A stretch of 64,000 nucleotides of DNA from DATKDP01 sp035546335 (GTDB lineage Bacteria > Acidobacteriota > Thermoanaerobaculia > Gp7-AA8): the NCBI GenBank assembly GCA_035546335.1, contig DATKDP010000056.1, forward strand, positions 1 to 64,000. The letters run 5' to 3'. Position numbers and translations under genes: made by a program. The notes below the pieces were generated by a model, which saw nothing but the letters and a program-made list of their open reading frames with translations, had not been told where the DNA came from and ran no database searches. This document shows, piece by piece, positions 56,263-64,000 of this stretch; within the stretch, counting starts at the first letter, position 1; each line of letters begins with the position of its first letter.

Positions 56263-56750
56263 GGAGTCACCTCGGCGGCCATCCCCTTCGTACTCTTGAT
56301 GAGCGCCTCACTGTCGATCTCCTCTCCCTGCGTCGGGGCGCGATATTCGTTGTCATGCGACACCATGAGCTTGTTCCCCTGGAAATGGCCGGCGCGAGTC
56401 ATGGTTCCTTCGATGACGACGCCAATGCCCTCTCGAAACATCTGAGGTGGAACGCCGCCTGCCTTGACGTGCACGTGCGAGGTCAGATCGGTGACGTCGA
56501 ACTCGAGAGTGGAGACTCCCTGACCCTGGACGATCGAGCCTTCCCTGACGAGGCCGCCGAGGCGAATCGTCGCTCCGTAGGCCTTGTCTCCGGCAGCGTG
56601 CAGCTCGGACGGATTCCAGTAGTAGACGAGATTCTTTCCGATACCGCCTGCGGTGATCACCAGAAATGCCCCCAGGGCAATCGCGATCGCCACGACGAGA
56701 AAAATCCGGTTCCTCTTCCGGGCGGAGCCCTTCATGCTCGGGGCGCTCAT
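56259..56750 (-). CDS. ccmE: Heme chaperone CcmE
   Basis: 163 residues. An N-terminal anchor is followed by the OB-fold; the covalent heme-binding His is in SHDNEYRAP (the HxxxY type). It takes heme from CcmABCD to CcmF. ATGA overlaps at both ends. Confidence 0.96.
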   Translation of the reverse strand: MSAPSMKGSARKRNRIFLVVAIAIALGAFLVITAGGIGKNLVYYWNPSELHAAGDKAYGATIRLGGLVREGSIVQGQGVSTLEFDVTDLTSHVHVKAGGVPPQMFREGIGVVIEGTMTRAGHFQGNKLMVSHDNEYRAPTQGEEIDSEALIKSTKGMAAEVTP

Positions 56751-56908
56751 CGCATCACCTCGTCCTCTCCTGCACCCGATCGATCGACGATCCGCTGCTC
56801 GACGGAGATGCGCCGGATCAGCGAGATCGTGTAGACGACCAGGATCAGGGCCGTGATTCCATACGCAGCCCAGACGAAGCTCCATCCACCTTCGATCATT
56901 CCACTCAT
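56747..56908 (-). CDS. ccmD: CcmD, small subunit of the heme exporter
   Basis: 53 residues with one membrane helix (WAAYGITALILVVYTISLIR) and the family's WAAYG motif. GGAGG precedes the ATG. Helps release holo-CcmE from CcmABC. Confidence 0.9.
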   Translation of the reverse strand: MSGMIEGGWSFVWAAYGITALILVVYTISLIRRISVEQRIVDRSGAGEDEVMR

Positions 56909-57639
56909 TCCGAACCTCCAGGGGTCGCTGCGAGCATCGCGCCCGGCTCGGGAAGCGGTGGTGCCAGCTCGCTCCTGAGACGGAGTGCGGAGAGGCGCGC
57001 CCGCAACAGGACCAGCGCGATTGCGAGAAAGAGCATTCCGAACGCGTTCAGGCGCAACGGAAGGTAAAAGGCCTCCGACACCGTCGAAGGAGACGACTGT
57101 TGCTGGTGGAGCGAATTCCACCACTTGACCGAGAAGTAAACGATAGGAACATCGACATAGGCGATGATCGTGGCTACGGACGACCAGACCGCTCGCTTGA
57201 CGGGATCATCGACAAACCGCCGGAGCGCCAGGATTCCCAGAAAGGCAAAGAGCATGACGGCAGTCGTCGTCAGCCGTGGATCCCAATCCCACCAGACGCC
57301 CCAGGTCGGCTTCGCCCAGATGGCTCCCTGGATGCAGAGAAGGGCGGCGTAGACGACGCCGACTTCGATCGCTCCTTCCATGCGCGAATCCCATGACCAG
57401 CCACCTCGGAACAGATAGACGAGAGCACATCCGAAGGCGAAGGTGAACAGCAGCATCGCGCTCCATGCCGTCGGAACGTGAACGTACATGATCCGCTGCA
57501 CCTCGCCCATGTAGTGCTCGGGTGGCGCGACGAAGAGTCCATACCATGAGCCGATCGCCAGAAGGATCACGGCGACCGCCAGCAGAACGGCGGGGGTCCA
57601 CCGGCTGCCCGCTCGATGTTTCGATTCGTCTGTCGGCAT
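56905..57639 (-). CDS. ccmC: Heme exporter subunit CcmC
   Basis: 244 residues, six membrane helices, and the tryptophan-rich signature WGVWWDWDPRLT flanked by conserved His. Loads heme onto CcmE. Starts in a TGATG junction with ccmB. The last about 30 residues are a Pro-rich extension. Confidence 0.96.
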   Translation of the reverse strand: MPTDESKHRAGSRWTPAVLLAVAVILLAIGSWYGLFVAPPEHYMGEVQRIMYVHVPTAWSAMLLFTFAFGCALVYLFRGGWSWDSRMEGAIEVGVVYAALLCIQGAIWAKPTWGVWWDWDPRLTTTAVMLFAFLGILALRRFVDDPVKRAVWSSVATIIAYVDVPIVYFSVKWWNSLHQQQSSPSTVSEAFYLPLRLNAFGMLFLAIALVLLRARLSALRLRSELAPPLPEPGAMLAATPGGSE

Positions 57640-58304
57640 CAGTCCTCCACGACCCTTCCAAAGAGAAGGCCGCACAACGACCAGTAAATTGCATCGAAAG
57701 CCAGCAGCAGGACGATCCACGAGCGCATCTGCCCCATCGGATCGCCGAGAATCAGCAGCGAGGTCGCCTTGACGGAGGCGAGAAGCACGGGGACCACCAG
57801 CGGAAACAGGAGCAGCGGAAGCAGCGTCTGCCGTGCCCTGGCCTGCGTGGCGATCGCCGAATAGAGCGTTCCCGGTGCCGACAGCCCCGCAGTTCCGATG
57901 AGAATGACCACGACGAGCTCGGCGATCCTGTCGGTACCGGCGTCATACAACACCACCATCACCGGCACGAGTCCGAGCCCCAGCGCCGAGAGCTGCAGCC
58001 AGTTGGCAATCGCTTTCCCGTAGTAAAGCGAGCGCTCGTCCGCGGGAAGCAGCAGCAATCCCTCGAGCGCCCGCTGTTCCATTTCGAGCTGGAAGCTGTC
58101 GGCCAGTGTCAGCGTCGACGAAAGGAGCAGGGCCAGCCAGAGGAACCCCGCGGAGTGAAGACGGAGCGCCGAGGAATCAGGGCCGATCGCAAAACTGAAC
58201 AACAACAGAGCCGTTGCGCCGAAGATGAGAACTCCGAAGAACTGTGCGCGCGAGCGCCACTGGAGCAGGACTTCCTTTCGAAGCGCCGAGACGAGCTGCA
58301 TCAT
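57639..58304 (-). CDS. ccmB: Heme exporter membrane subunit CcmB
   Basis: 221 residues, six membrane helices, with the typical CcmB start LRKEVLLQWRSRAQ. Membrane partner of the CcmA ATPase. ATGA overlap with ccmA. Confidence 0.96.
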   Translation of the reverse strand: MMQLVSALRKEVLLQWRSRAQFFGVLIFGATALLLFSFAIGPDSSALRLHSAGFLWLALLLSSTLTLADSFQLEMEQRALEGLLLLPADERSLYYGKAIANWLQLSALGLGLVPVMVVLYDAGTDRIAELVVVILIGTAGLSAPGTLYSAIATQARARQTLLPLLLFPLVVPVLLASVKATSLLILGDPMGQMRSWIVLLLAFDAIYWSLCGLLFGRVVED

Positions 58305-59167
58305 TCGACCTCGTCACTTCCGGCAGTCATCCCGCCTTCTGCCGGAAGGTCCGATGCCGGACCCGACCAGACGAGACGGCCTTCGGCGAGCACGATTCCG
58401 AGCTCGCAGAGCGCGGCACTGCGTTCGAGCTCGTGGGTGGCGATGAGAACGGTCACCTCTCTGCGCTTGAACGTACGAACGAGGCGATCGACGAATCGAA
58501 ACCCCTGCGGGTCGAGCTGACCGTACGGCTCGTCGAGGAGCACGACCGAGACACTGCCCGTGCCGTTCGAGCCGTGCTCGACCTGCAGGAGGGCGCGTGC
58601 CAGTGAAATGCGCTTCCGCATGCCGGCAGAGAACGTCAGAACCGGATCATCCGCCCGGTCGGCGAGCCCGACCTGGTCGAGCACATCGAGCAGCAACGCG
58701 CGCTCGACGCTCTGGCCGAGAAACCTCGCGGCCACCTCCAGGTTCTGGATCGCCGAGAGCGGTTCGTAGGTGTTGGGATGATGCCCGAGAAGAGCGATGC
58801 GCTTTCGGACGTCTTCCTTGTCGGCCACCAGGTCGAATCCGTCGATCGTCCCGCTACCCCGATCGGGGCGGATCGCCGTGGCCAGAATCCGGAGGAGTGT
58901 CGACTTCCCCGAGCCGTTCCGTCCGGCGATCATCACCGCCGCACCGCGAGGGATGGTGAGACTGACGTCGATCAATGCCCAGCGACGTCCGTACCGGCGG
59001 CAGAGGCCTTCCGTGATGATGGCCGGAGAGGAGTTTCCCGGAATTGAAGATTCGAACGGAGTGACGGAACGTGCGTTCGGATCCAAGCTTCTCATCGATC
59101 GCGAAGAAGGGTCGTGCGGGAACCGACCGGGGTCGAGCGCCGCCAGGGTATCCACCGCCCGGTTCAT
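58301..59167 (-). CDS. ccmA: Heme exporter ATP-binding subunit CcmA
   Basis: 288 residues. Walker A GRNGSGKST, signature TFSAGMRKR, Walker B VVLLDEP and the His-switch ATHE are all present. The N-terminal about 45 residues before the ABC domain are unusual for CcmA, so ATG 59095 or a later start may be real. First gene of the ccmABCDEFGHI operon, all nine genes overlapping or within 3 bp. Confidence 0.95.
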   Translation of the reverse strand: MNRAVDTLAALDPGRFPHDPSSRSMRSLDPNARSVTPFESSIPGNSSPAIITEGLCRRYGRRWALIDVSLTIPRGAAVMIAGRNGSGKSTLLRILATAIRPDRGSGTIDGFDLVADKEDVRKRIALLGHHPNTYEPLSAIQNLEVAARFLGQSVERALLLDVLDQVGLADRADDPVLTFSAGMRKRISLARALLQVEHGSNGTGSVSVVLLDEPYGQLDPQGFRFVDRLVRTFKRREVTVLIATHELERSAALCELGIVLAEGRLVWSGPASDLPAEGGMTAGSDEVE

Positions 59168-59405
59168 GTGGGCTAACGTACCGCGCCTGAACATATTCCA
59201 CGGGTGAGGGTTGTCACACGTAGTGGGTGACAGCGGCCGCCAGGTGGCTGGAAACGCTGGATTTGGATGCGAAGGCGCAGGGCGATCACTCGTTGTTCGA
59301 CGGACACGTCCGCCCTTCGAAGCAGCCCCGCTGTGCGCCTCGAGGCGCTCGACTGCTCGCTTCCGATATCATGTCGCGCTGAACGATTCGTCTTCCGGAG
59401 GAACG

Positions 59406-61949
59406 ATGACCCGAGCGACACGCTCTCTGCTCTTTTTGCCATTCCTGCTGGCGGCTGCCTGCGGCGTGATCGGTCTGGGACCGCAATCGATTCCGCCGGA
59501 GCCGCTGGAGGGAATCTCGATCGAAGAGGAGGCGCTCGTTCTCAGACTCGAGGATCGGCGAGAGTACGACCCGATCATCGCTCACACGTGGATGACCGAT
59601 CCGAGTCCATTTCATCGCGCTCGGATGGCGCTCGCGCTCGGCCGCATTGGACCGCACGGGTTCGTCGATCGCAATCGCAACGGGGAGAGGGACCCGGGTG
59701 AGCTTCAGGCGGGCGTCGAGCTCCTGACACGCGTCGTCGCCGACTCGAGCATCGATGTGCGGCGCAACGCCGCTTTCTCTCTCGGCGAGATCGGTGACTC
59801 GTCGGCGATCGATGCACTGTTTCGATTCGCCGCCGACGAGCACGGCGACGTTGCCGCGGAAGCCGTCGAGGCTTTGTCGAAGATGGCCGCCTCGGTTCCC
59901 TTCGATCGCTATCAGGCGATCGTGCGCAACGAGCCGCGCGAAGGCGTACGCTCCCGCGCGATTCGATTTCTTTTCCGTTTCAATACCGACGAGGCCTCGT
60001 CGATCGCAACCGCTCTGCTCGGCGACTCGAGCACCGCAATCCGCCAGGAAGCCGCTTATGCGCTTTCGCGTCGCGCTCACGCTCCCGCCGCCGGGCCGCT
60101 CGCCCTCCTCCTCAGCGACGGCACCACCCTCGTTCGCGCCTACGCTGCTCGCGCTCTCGGTCTGATCGGTGAGCCTCGCCTCGTAGAGCCTCTCGTCTCC
60201 TCTCTGCTCGATCCCCATCCGTGGGTGAGAACGAACGCCATGCGCTCGATCATACAGATCGCGGCGAAGGACCCGTCCGCCGTCCGGAGACTCGAGCTGC
60301 CGAAGGACGTGATACGAGTGGTTGCACTCACCGACGATCCCGATCCTGGAAGCCGGGCCACTGCCGTCGAGCTGCTGGGATTCTACGCGCCGCTCAACTC
60401 TGCGGCCCGCGAACGGCTGCTGGAGATCGCGCGTGAAGGAACCCGATGGCAGCGCGAGCTCGCTGCAGCGGCGATCGCGCTCCATCTGCCCCTCGATGAT
60501 GGCTCGAATCTCCTCGCCTCGTTGCTCGACGACGAGGAGATCGGTCTCATCCGCGCCGTGCTCAACGCCTCAGGGACGACTCCCGCCGGCCGCACGCTGA
60601 GAGCGCGGTTCGCCAGCCATCAGAACGAGAGCGTGCGCGCCGCGGCCGTCGGGGCCGTGCCCGACGATTCGGTCGATGCCGAGATCGAACTGGTGCGTTC
60701 GGCGCTCGACGACGCCGATCCCGTCGTACGGGCCAATGCAATCGATCGCTATGCGCATCAGACGGTCGATCCGCGGGAAACGATGATCGAACGTCTGATC
60801 GCCGCCGAAGCGCGAGCGAAGCACGACCGCCTGAACGACGGCCGCCTTTCGGCGATTGCAGCACTGGCCGGGATCGACAGGCCGGAGCGTGAGGAGTTTC
60901 TCCGCGCACTCGTGCAGGACCGCGATCCCGTCGTCCGGCGCCTCGGCGCGGAGCTCCTGCGCGACTCGCCGGGACGAAATCTTCCACAGTACGTTCCGCT
61001 TCCGATCGACCGATCGATCTCGGAGTACATCACGATCGCCGAATGGGCACGCAGCGAGCACACGGCGGTGATCGAGATGCCGCGCGGCCGGATCGAGATC
61101 CTCCTGCTTCCGAAGGATGCACCTCTGACCGCGTGGAACTTTGCACGGCTCGCGCAGGCAGGCTATTTCGACAACACATCCTTCATGCGCGTCGTACCGA
61201 ATTTCGTGATTCAGGGAGGAGATCCGCGCAACGACATGACCGGGGGGCCCGGCTACTCGATTCGAGACGAGATCAATCTGCAAAAATACACCCGTGGCGC
61301 CGTGGGCATGGCACTGTCGGGGGCAGACACGGGAGGATCGCAGTTTTTCATCACGCACTCACCGCAACCTCATCTCGACGGCGGCTACACCATCTTCGGG
61401 CGGGTCGTCGACGGGATGGGAGGCGTCGTCGATCAGGTCGAGCGCGGCGATCGCGTCTCGACGATCACCATCGACCGGATTGCACCCGCCACGGCGGCAC
61501 GCGTCGGCGAAATTCAGCAGACGCCACGCCCGATGTCCACGGGTGAGATGACGCCGGCCGAGCTGATTCGAATCCTACCCATCTACGCCGAACTTCGCGA
61601 TCGTTACCAGCCGGATGACGCGGTGATCGAGCTGCTCGCCTCGTCCGTGCATGACGGCGACCGAATCGAGGTCGTGCTCGGAACGTGGTGCGACGACAGC
61701 GAACGGGAAGTTCCGAAGCTCCTCAGAATTCTCGACATTCTCGGCAGCGATTACGAGATCGACCTTCCGGTTCGCTATCTGGCGGTCGATCGAACCAAGA
61801 TGGCGCCCGCCGCGCTGATCGAAGGGAAGCGGATCGAGAAAGTCGCAACCTTCATCTACTACCGCGACGGCGAAGAGATCGGGCGGATCGAGGAAACACC
61901 GGCGGCTCTCTTCGAGGACGATCTGCTGCGGATCGCCGCGAGGCGGTGA
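59406..61949 (+). CDS. Lipoprotein with HEAT repeats, cyclophilin and thioredoxin-like domains
   Basis: 847 residues, a rare three-part fusion. Lipobox LAAAC with Cys19. Residues about 60-540 are HEAT-like repeats (VRRNAAFSLGEIGDSSAI, LVRAYAARALGLIGEP). About 555-695 is a cyclophilin-type PPIase (FARLAQAGYFDNTSFMRVV, QGGDPRND, GSQFFITHSPQPHLDGGYT). From about 738 a thioredoxin-like segment has WCDDSEREVP (WCxxS, single Cys). GGAGG lies before the ATG. It is probably an outer-membrane-anchored periplasmic foldase scaffold; it lies upstream of the ccm operon, divergently. Confidence 0.85.
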   Translation: MTRATRSLLFLPFLLAAACGVIGLGPQSIPPEPLEGISIEEEALVLRLEDRREYDPIIAHTWMTDPSPFHRARMALALGRIGPHGFVDRNRNGERDPGELQAGVELLTRVVADSSIDVRRNAAFSLGEIGDSSAIDALFRFAADEHGDVAAEAVEALSKMAASVPFDRYQAIVRNEPREGVRSRAIRFLFRFNTDEASSIATALLGDSSTAIRQEAAYALSRRAHAPAAGPLALLLSDGTTLVRAYAARALGLIGEPRLVEPLVSSLLDPHPWVRTNAMRSIIQIAAKDPSAVRRLELPKDVIRVVALTDDPDPGSRATAVELLGFYAPLNSAARERLLEIAREGTRWQRELAAAAIALHLPLDDGSNLLASLLDDEEIGLIRAVLNASGTTPAGRTLRARFASHQNESVRAAAVGAVPDDSVDAEIELVRSALDDADPVVRANAIDRYAHQTVDPRETMIERLIAAEARAKHDRLNDGRLSAIAALAGIDRPEREEFLRALVQDRDPVVRRLGAELLRDSPGRNLPQYVPLPIDRSISEYITIAEWARSEHTAVIEMPRGRIEILLLPKDAPLTAWNFARLAQAGYFDNTSFMRVVPNFVIQGGDPRNDMTGGPGYSIRDEINLQKYTRGAVGMALSGADTGGSQFFITHSPQPHLDGGYTIFGRVVDGMGGVVDQVERGDRVSTITIDRIAPATAARVGEIQQTPRPMSTGEMTPAELIRILPIYAELRDRYQPDDAVIELLASSVHDGDRIEVVLGTWCDDSEREVPKLLRILDILGSDYEIDLPVRYLAVDRTKMAPAALIEGKRIEKVATFIYYRDGEEIGRIEETPAALFEDDLLRIAARR

Positions 61950-61975
61950 TGATCCTCGCGCGACCATGACATTTC

Positions 61976-62078
61976 TCGTAGGGGCGAAGCATTTGCGCGC
62001 GGGCCACGGCGACAGGCTCGCGTCACGGGAACGAAGCGCAATAGCTTCGCCCGGGTGCTTGCGAGGCTGTGACATTCC
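61976..62078 (+). repeat. Dispersed GCGAAGC foldback repeat, copy 2
   Basis: A full-length copy of the repeat at 15196, from TAGGGGCGAAGCATTTGCGC to GCTTCGCCCGGGTGCTTGCG, flanked by ACATT on both sides. Confidence 0.85.
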
Positions 62079-62131
62079 CGTGAGCCCCCATGTGGCAGCG
62101 ATCACGTGCATCTGTTAGCCTTCCGCGATCG

Positions 62132-62305
62132 ATGGCTGCTCACCTGGGACGTGCTCTTCAGCTCATCGGAATGGCGATTCTTCCGATTGCTCTCTACACC
62201 GGGCTCGTGAAGGACGACGTCCGGACGGAAGTGAAACTGCTGTTCGCAGGCGCAATCGTGTTCTTCATCGGGTGGCTGATCGCCCGCAGGTCCGGGGACG
62301 CCTGA
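62132..62305 (+). CDS. Small two-helix membrane protein
   Basis: 57 residues: helix ALQLIGMAILPIALYTGL, a short charged loop, helix LFAGAIVFFIGWLIARR. No family recognised; similar small proteins are common in Acidobacteria-like genomes. Lies between a repeat and the dehydrogenase gene. Confidence 0.6.
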   Translation: MAAHLGRALQLIGMAILPIALYTGLVKDDVRTEVKLLFAGAIVFFIGWLIARRSGDA

Positions 62306-62335
62306 TCTTCGAAGCCCCGGCCCAACCGCCCACGC

Positions 62336-63327
62336 ATGAAACAGACCGTCGTGCTCACCGCGCAGTTTCCCGAAGTGGCGCTCCGGATCCTCGGAGGCGA
62401 CTTCGATGTCATCGTCCAGAGCACCGAAGGCATTCATGACGAGGACGAGATGAAGGAGATCGTCGCCGATGCCGACGGACTGATCTCGATCCTCACCGAT
62501 CCCGTGACGCGCGGCGTGCTCGCAGCGAACCCGAACCTCAGGATCGTGGGCAACTGCGCCGTCGGCGTCGACAATATCGCCTGGTGGCGGCACGCGAGCT
62601 CGGCGTCACGGTCACCCATACGCCGCACGTTCTCACCGATGCGACCGCCGACCTGACGATCGCTCTGATCCTCGCCGCGACGCGACGACTGATCGAAGGG
62701 GATGATCTCGTTCGGCGCGGCGGATTTCTCGGTTGGAAACCTCTGATGCTGCTCGGGACGAACCTGACCGGAAAGCGTCTCGGCATCATCGGAATGGGAC
62801 GAATCGGATCTGCAGTGGCGAAGAGAGCGCATGCGCTCGGGATGGAGATCGTCTACCACGCGCGCTCCGTGAACGCGGAAGCCGAGCGCACCTGGGGCGC
62901 TCGCCGCGTCGACTTTCCAGAGCTCCTCCGGACGAGCCACGTCATTTCGATTCACTGTCCGCTGACCCGCGATACCAGACATCTCTTCGATCGAGAAGCC
63001 ATCGCTGCGATGCGAGGCGACGCCTGGCTGATCAACACCGCGCGCGGCCCGATCGTCGATGAGGTCGCGTTGGCCGATGCACTGGCCGAAGGGCGGATCG
63101 CAGGGGCGGGTCTGGATGTCTACGAGCACGAGCCGGCCGTCGAGCCGCGACTGCTCCGCATGCCGAATGTCGTCCTGCTGCCGCACATCGCATCGGCGAC
63201 CGTCGAAACGAGGAGTGAGATGGCGCGGATCGTTGCCGAAGACGTGCGCCGGGTTCTTCTGGGCGGAATGCCGCTTCATCCCGTCGTTCTCCAGCCAGAC
63301 GAGATGAACCGGCTCGATCGAGGGTGA
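62336..63327 (+). pseudogene. 2-hydroxyacid dehydrogenase (glyoxylate/hydroxypyruvate reductase-like) with frameshift
   Basis: The first frame encodes the substrate domain up to NCAVGVDNI (about codon 80). A one-base deletion near 62577 shifts the frame; the rest continues from VAARELGVTVTHTP in another frame to 63327. The second part holds GMGRIGSAVA for NAD binding and the RGPIVDE and HIASAT motifs with the catalytic Arg, Glu and His. Restoring one base gives a normal protein of about 330 residues. It may be a sequencing or assembly error, or a true recent pseudogene. Confidence 0.85.
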
Positions 63328-63452
63328 CGAGAAGAAGGGCGCGGGCGGCCGGCTCCACTTCGAAGACTCGTCGCCTGCGCGCCGCCACGGTGCCCGATTC
63401 GCGACTCTTTTCTTCTGCGGCGCCCCGAGGTACCCTCGGAGCGGAAGCGACC

Positions 63453-63665
63453 ATGAAGAAGCACCGATACAAGATTCTGATTCTGGAGAACGGGAAGATC
63501 GTCATCGAGGGGATTCCTGTACGAACGGGACAGCATGTGGAGGTTACAGTCACCATCGACGAAGAGATTCCGCGGACGGTCTATCCCCTGCGAGGACTGC
63601 CTGTACGCTACGACGAGCCCTTTCTACCAGCGGTACCCGAGTCCGATTGGGACGCATCGAAGTGA
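63453..63665 (+). CDS. Antitoxin of a VapBC-like pair
   Basis: 70 residues. Basic N-terminus, a beta-rich GKIVIEGIPVRTGQHVEVTV core and the C-terminal YPLRGLPVRYDEPFLPAVPESDW, the toxin-contacting tail seen next to PIN toxins. Overlaps the toxin start by GTGA. GGAGCGGAAG lies before the ATG. Confidence 0.8.
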   Translation: MKKHRYKILILENGKIVIEGIPVRTGQHVEVTVTIDEEIPRTVYPLRGLPVRYDEPFLPAVPESDWDASK

Positions 63666-64000
63666 TCCTGCTCGATACGCATGTCTGGGTGTGGTGGACT
63701 CATGGCGACTCGGCGCTGCCAGCCCGGATTCGAGCTGCGATCGAGCTGCGGGAGCAGGAAGGGATTGCCGTGAGCGCAATCTCCTGCTGGGAAGTTGCAA
63801 AGCTCGTCGAGCGCCAACGACTCGACCTTCCGATGGAGATCGACGCCTGGATGGAGCTTGCACTCGCCGGATCGAACGTGGGCATCGTTCCGCTCACTCC
63901 CGCGATCTGCGTCGCCAGCACGACGCTCCCCGGCGAATTTCATCGCGACCCAGCGGACCAGATCATCGTGGCAACCTCGCGCGCGTACGATCTGCCGCTC
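63662..64000 (+). CDS. vapC: PIN-domain toxin VapC (cut by window end)
   Basis: The first 113 codons of a PIN ribonuclease. LLDTHVWVWW (first Asp), SAISCWEVAKLVE (Glu) and HRDPADQIIVATS (Asp) give the metal site. GTG start overlapping the antitoxin stop. The last residues are beyond the window. It likely cleaves RNA under stress. Confidence 0.9.
   Translation, partial: MILLDTHVWVWWTHGDSALPARIRAAIELREQEGIAVSAISCWEVAKLVERQRLDLPMEIDAWMELALAGSNVGIVPLTPAICVASTTLPGEFHRDPADQIIVATSRAYDLPL

Overview
The window looks like chromosomal DNA of a GC-rich Gram-negative bacterium. Bacterial Ser/Thr kinases are abundant, and one carries a beta-propeller C-terminus. There is a complete cytochrome c maturation (System I) operon, a SelB factor, an exosortase H pair, and many HEAT, TPR and receiver proteins. 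This gene mix fits an Acidobacteriota (Thermoanaerobaculia/Holophagae-like) genome best; the placement is inference, since no rRNA or tRNA gene was seen.

Layout. 0-4 kb: small lipoprotein, two receiver proteins (one truncated) and a Kup potassium transporter, all separated by heptanucleotide repeat arrays. 4-11 kb: RRM protein, M23 peptidase, and a two-glycosyltransferase plus esterase cluster. 11-17 kb: metH behind a probable SAM-II riboswitch and terminator, then a siroheme-decarboxylase-like AsnC protein and a histone H1-like protein. 17-24 kb: membrane protein and divergent glycosyltransferase, slipin/NfeD pair, exosortase H pair. 24-29 kb: a minus-strand run moaD-moaE-Nudix-MBL-kinase-small membrane protein-kinase-xrtH. 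29-38 kb: polA, lipoprotein, selB, a decayed higBA-like locus, hybrid histidine kinase. 38-49 kb: CrtC/AttH protein divergent from a TPR/cNMP protein, PAP2 phosphatase, YihY, DUF4112, cardiolipin synthase-like protein, paired HTH regulators, rfbB, DUF502. 49-59 kb: kinase/propeller protein and the nine-gene ccmABCDEFGHI operon. 59-64 kb: HEAT-cyclophilin-thioredoxin-like lipoprotein, frameshifted 2-hydroxyacid dehydrogenase, and a VapBC-like pair cut by the window end.

The most unusual signal is a family of intergenic heptanucleotide arrays at nine or more loci. Several sub-families (GAGGCTG, GAGACGA, CAGATGG, GAAACCT, CAGAAAC, GGGGCTC) run in 7-nt register and fit a loose consensus S-A/G-R-R-Y-N-N. 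At several loci the arrays are mirrored on the other side of a core, giving large nested palindromes. They sit against stop codons, supply stop codons, and border gene fragments (a cut receiver domain, a 24-codon HigA start, a HigB-like tail), as if they insert or expand into genes. Other dispersed foldback repeats lie in the same intergenic spaces.

Functionally, the ccm operon, the XrtH pair and the slipin/NfeD pair serve the cell envelope. The glycosyltransferases with rfbB suggest surface polysaccharide synthesis. Several gene pairs are coupled by ATGA or GTGA overlaps.
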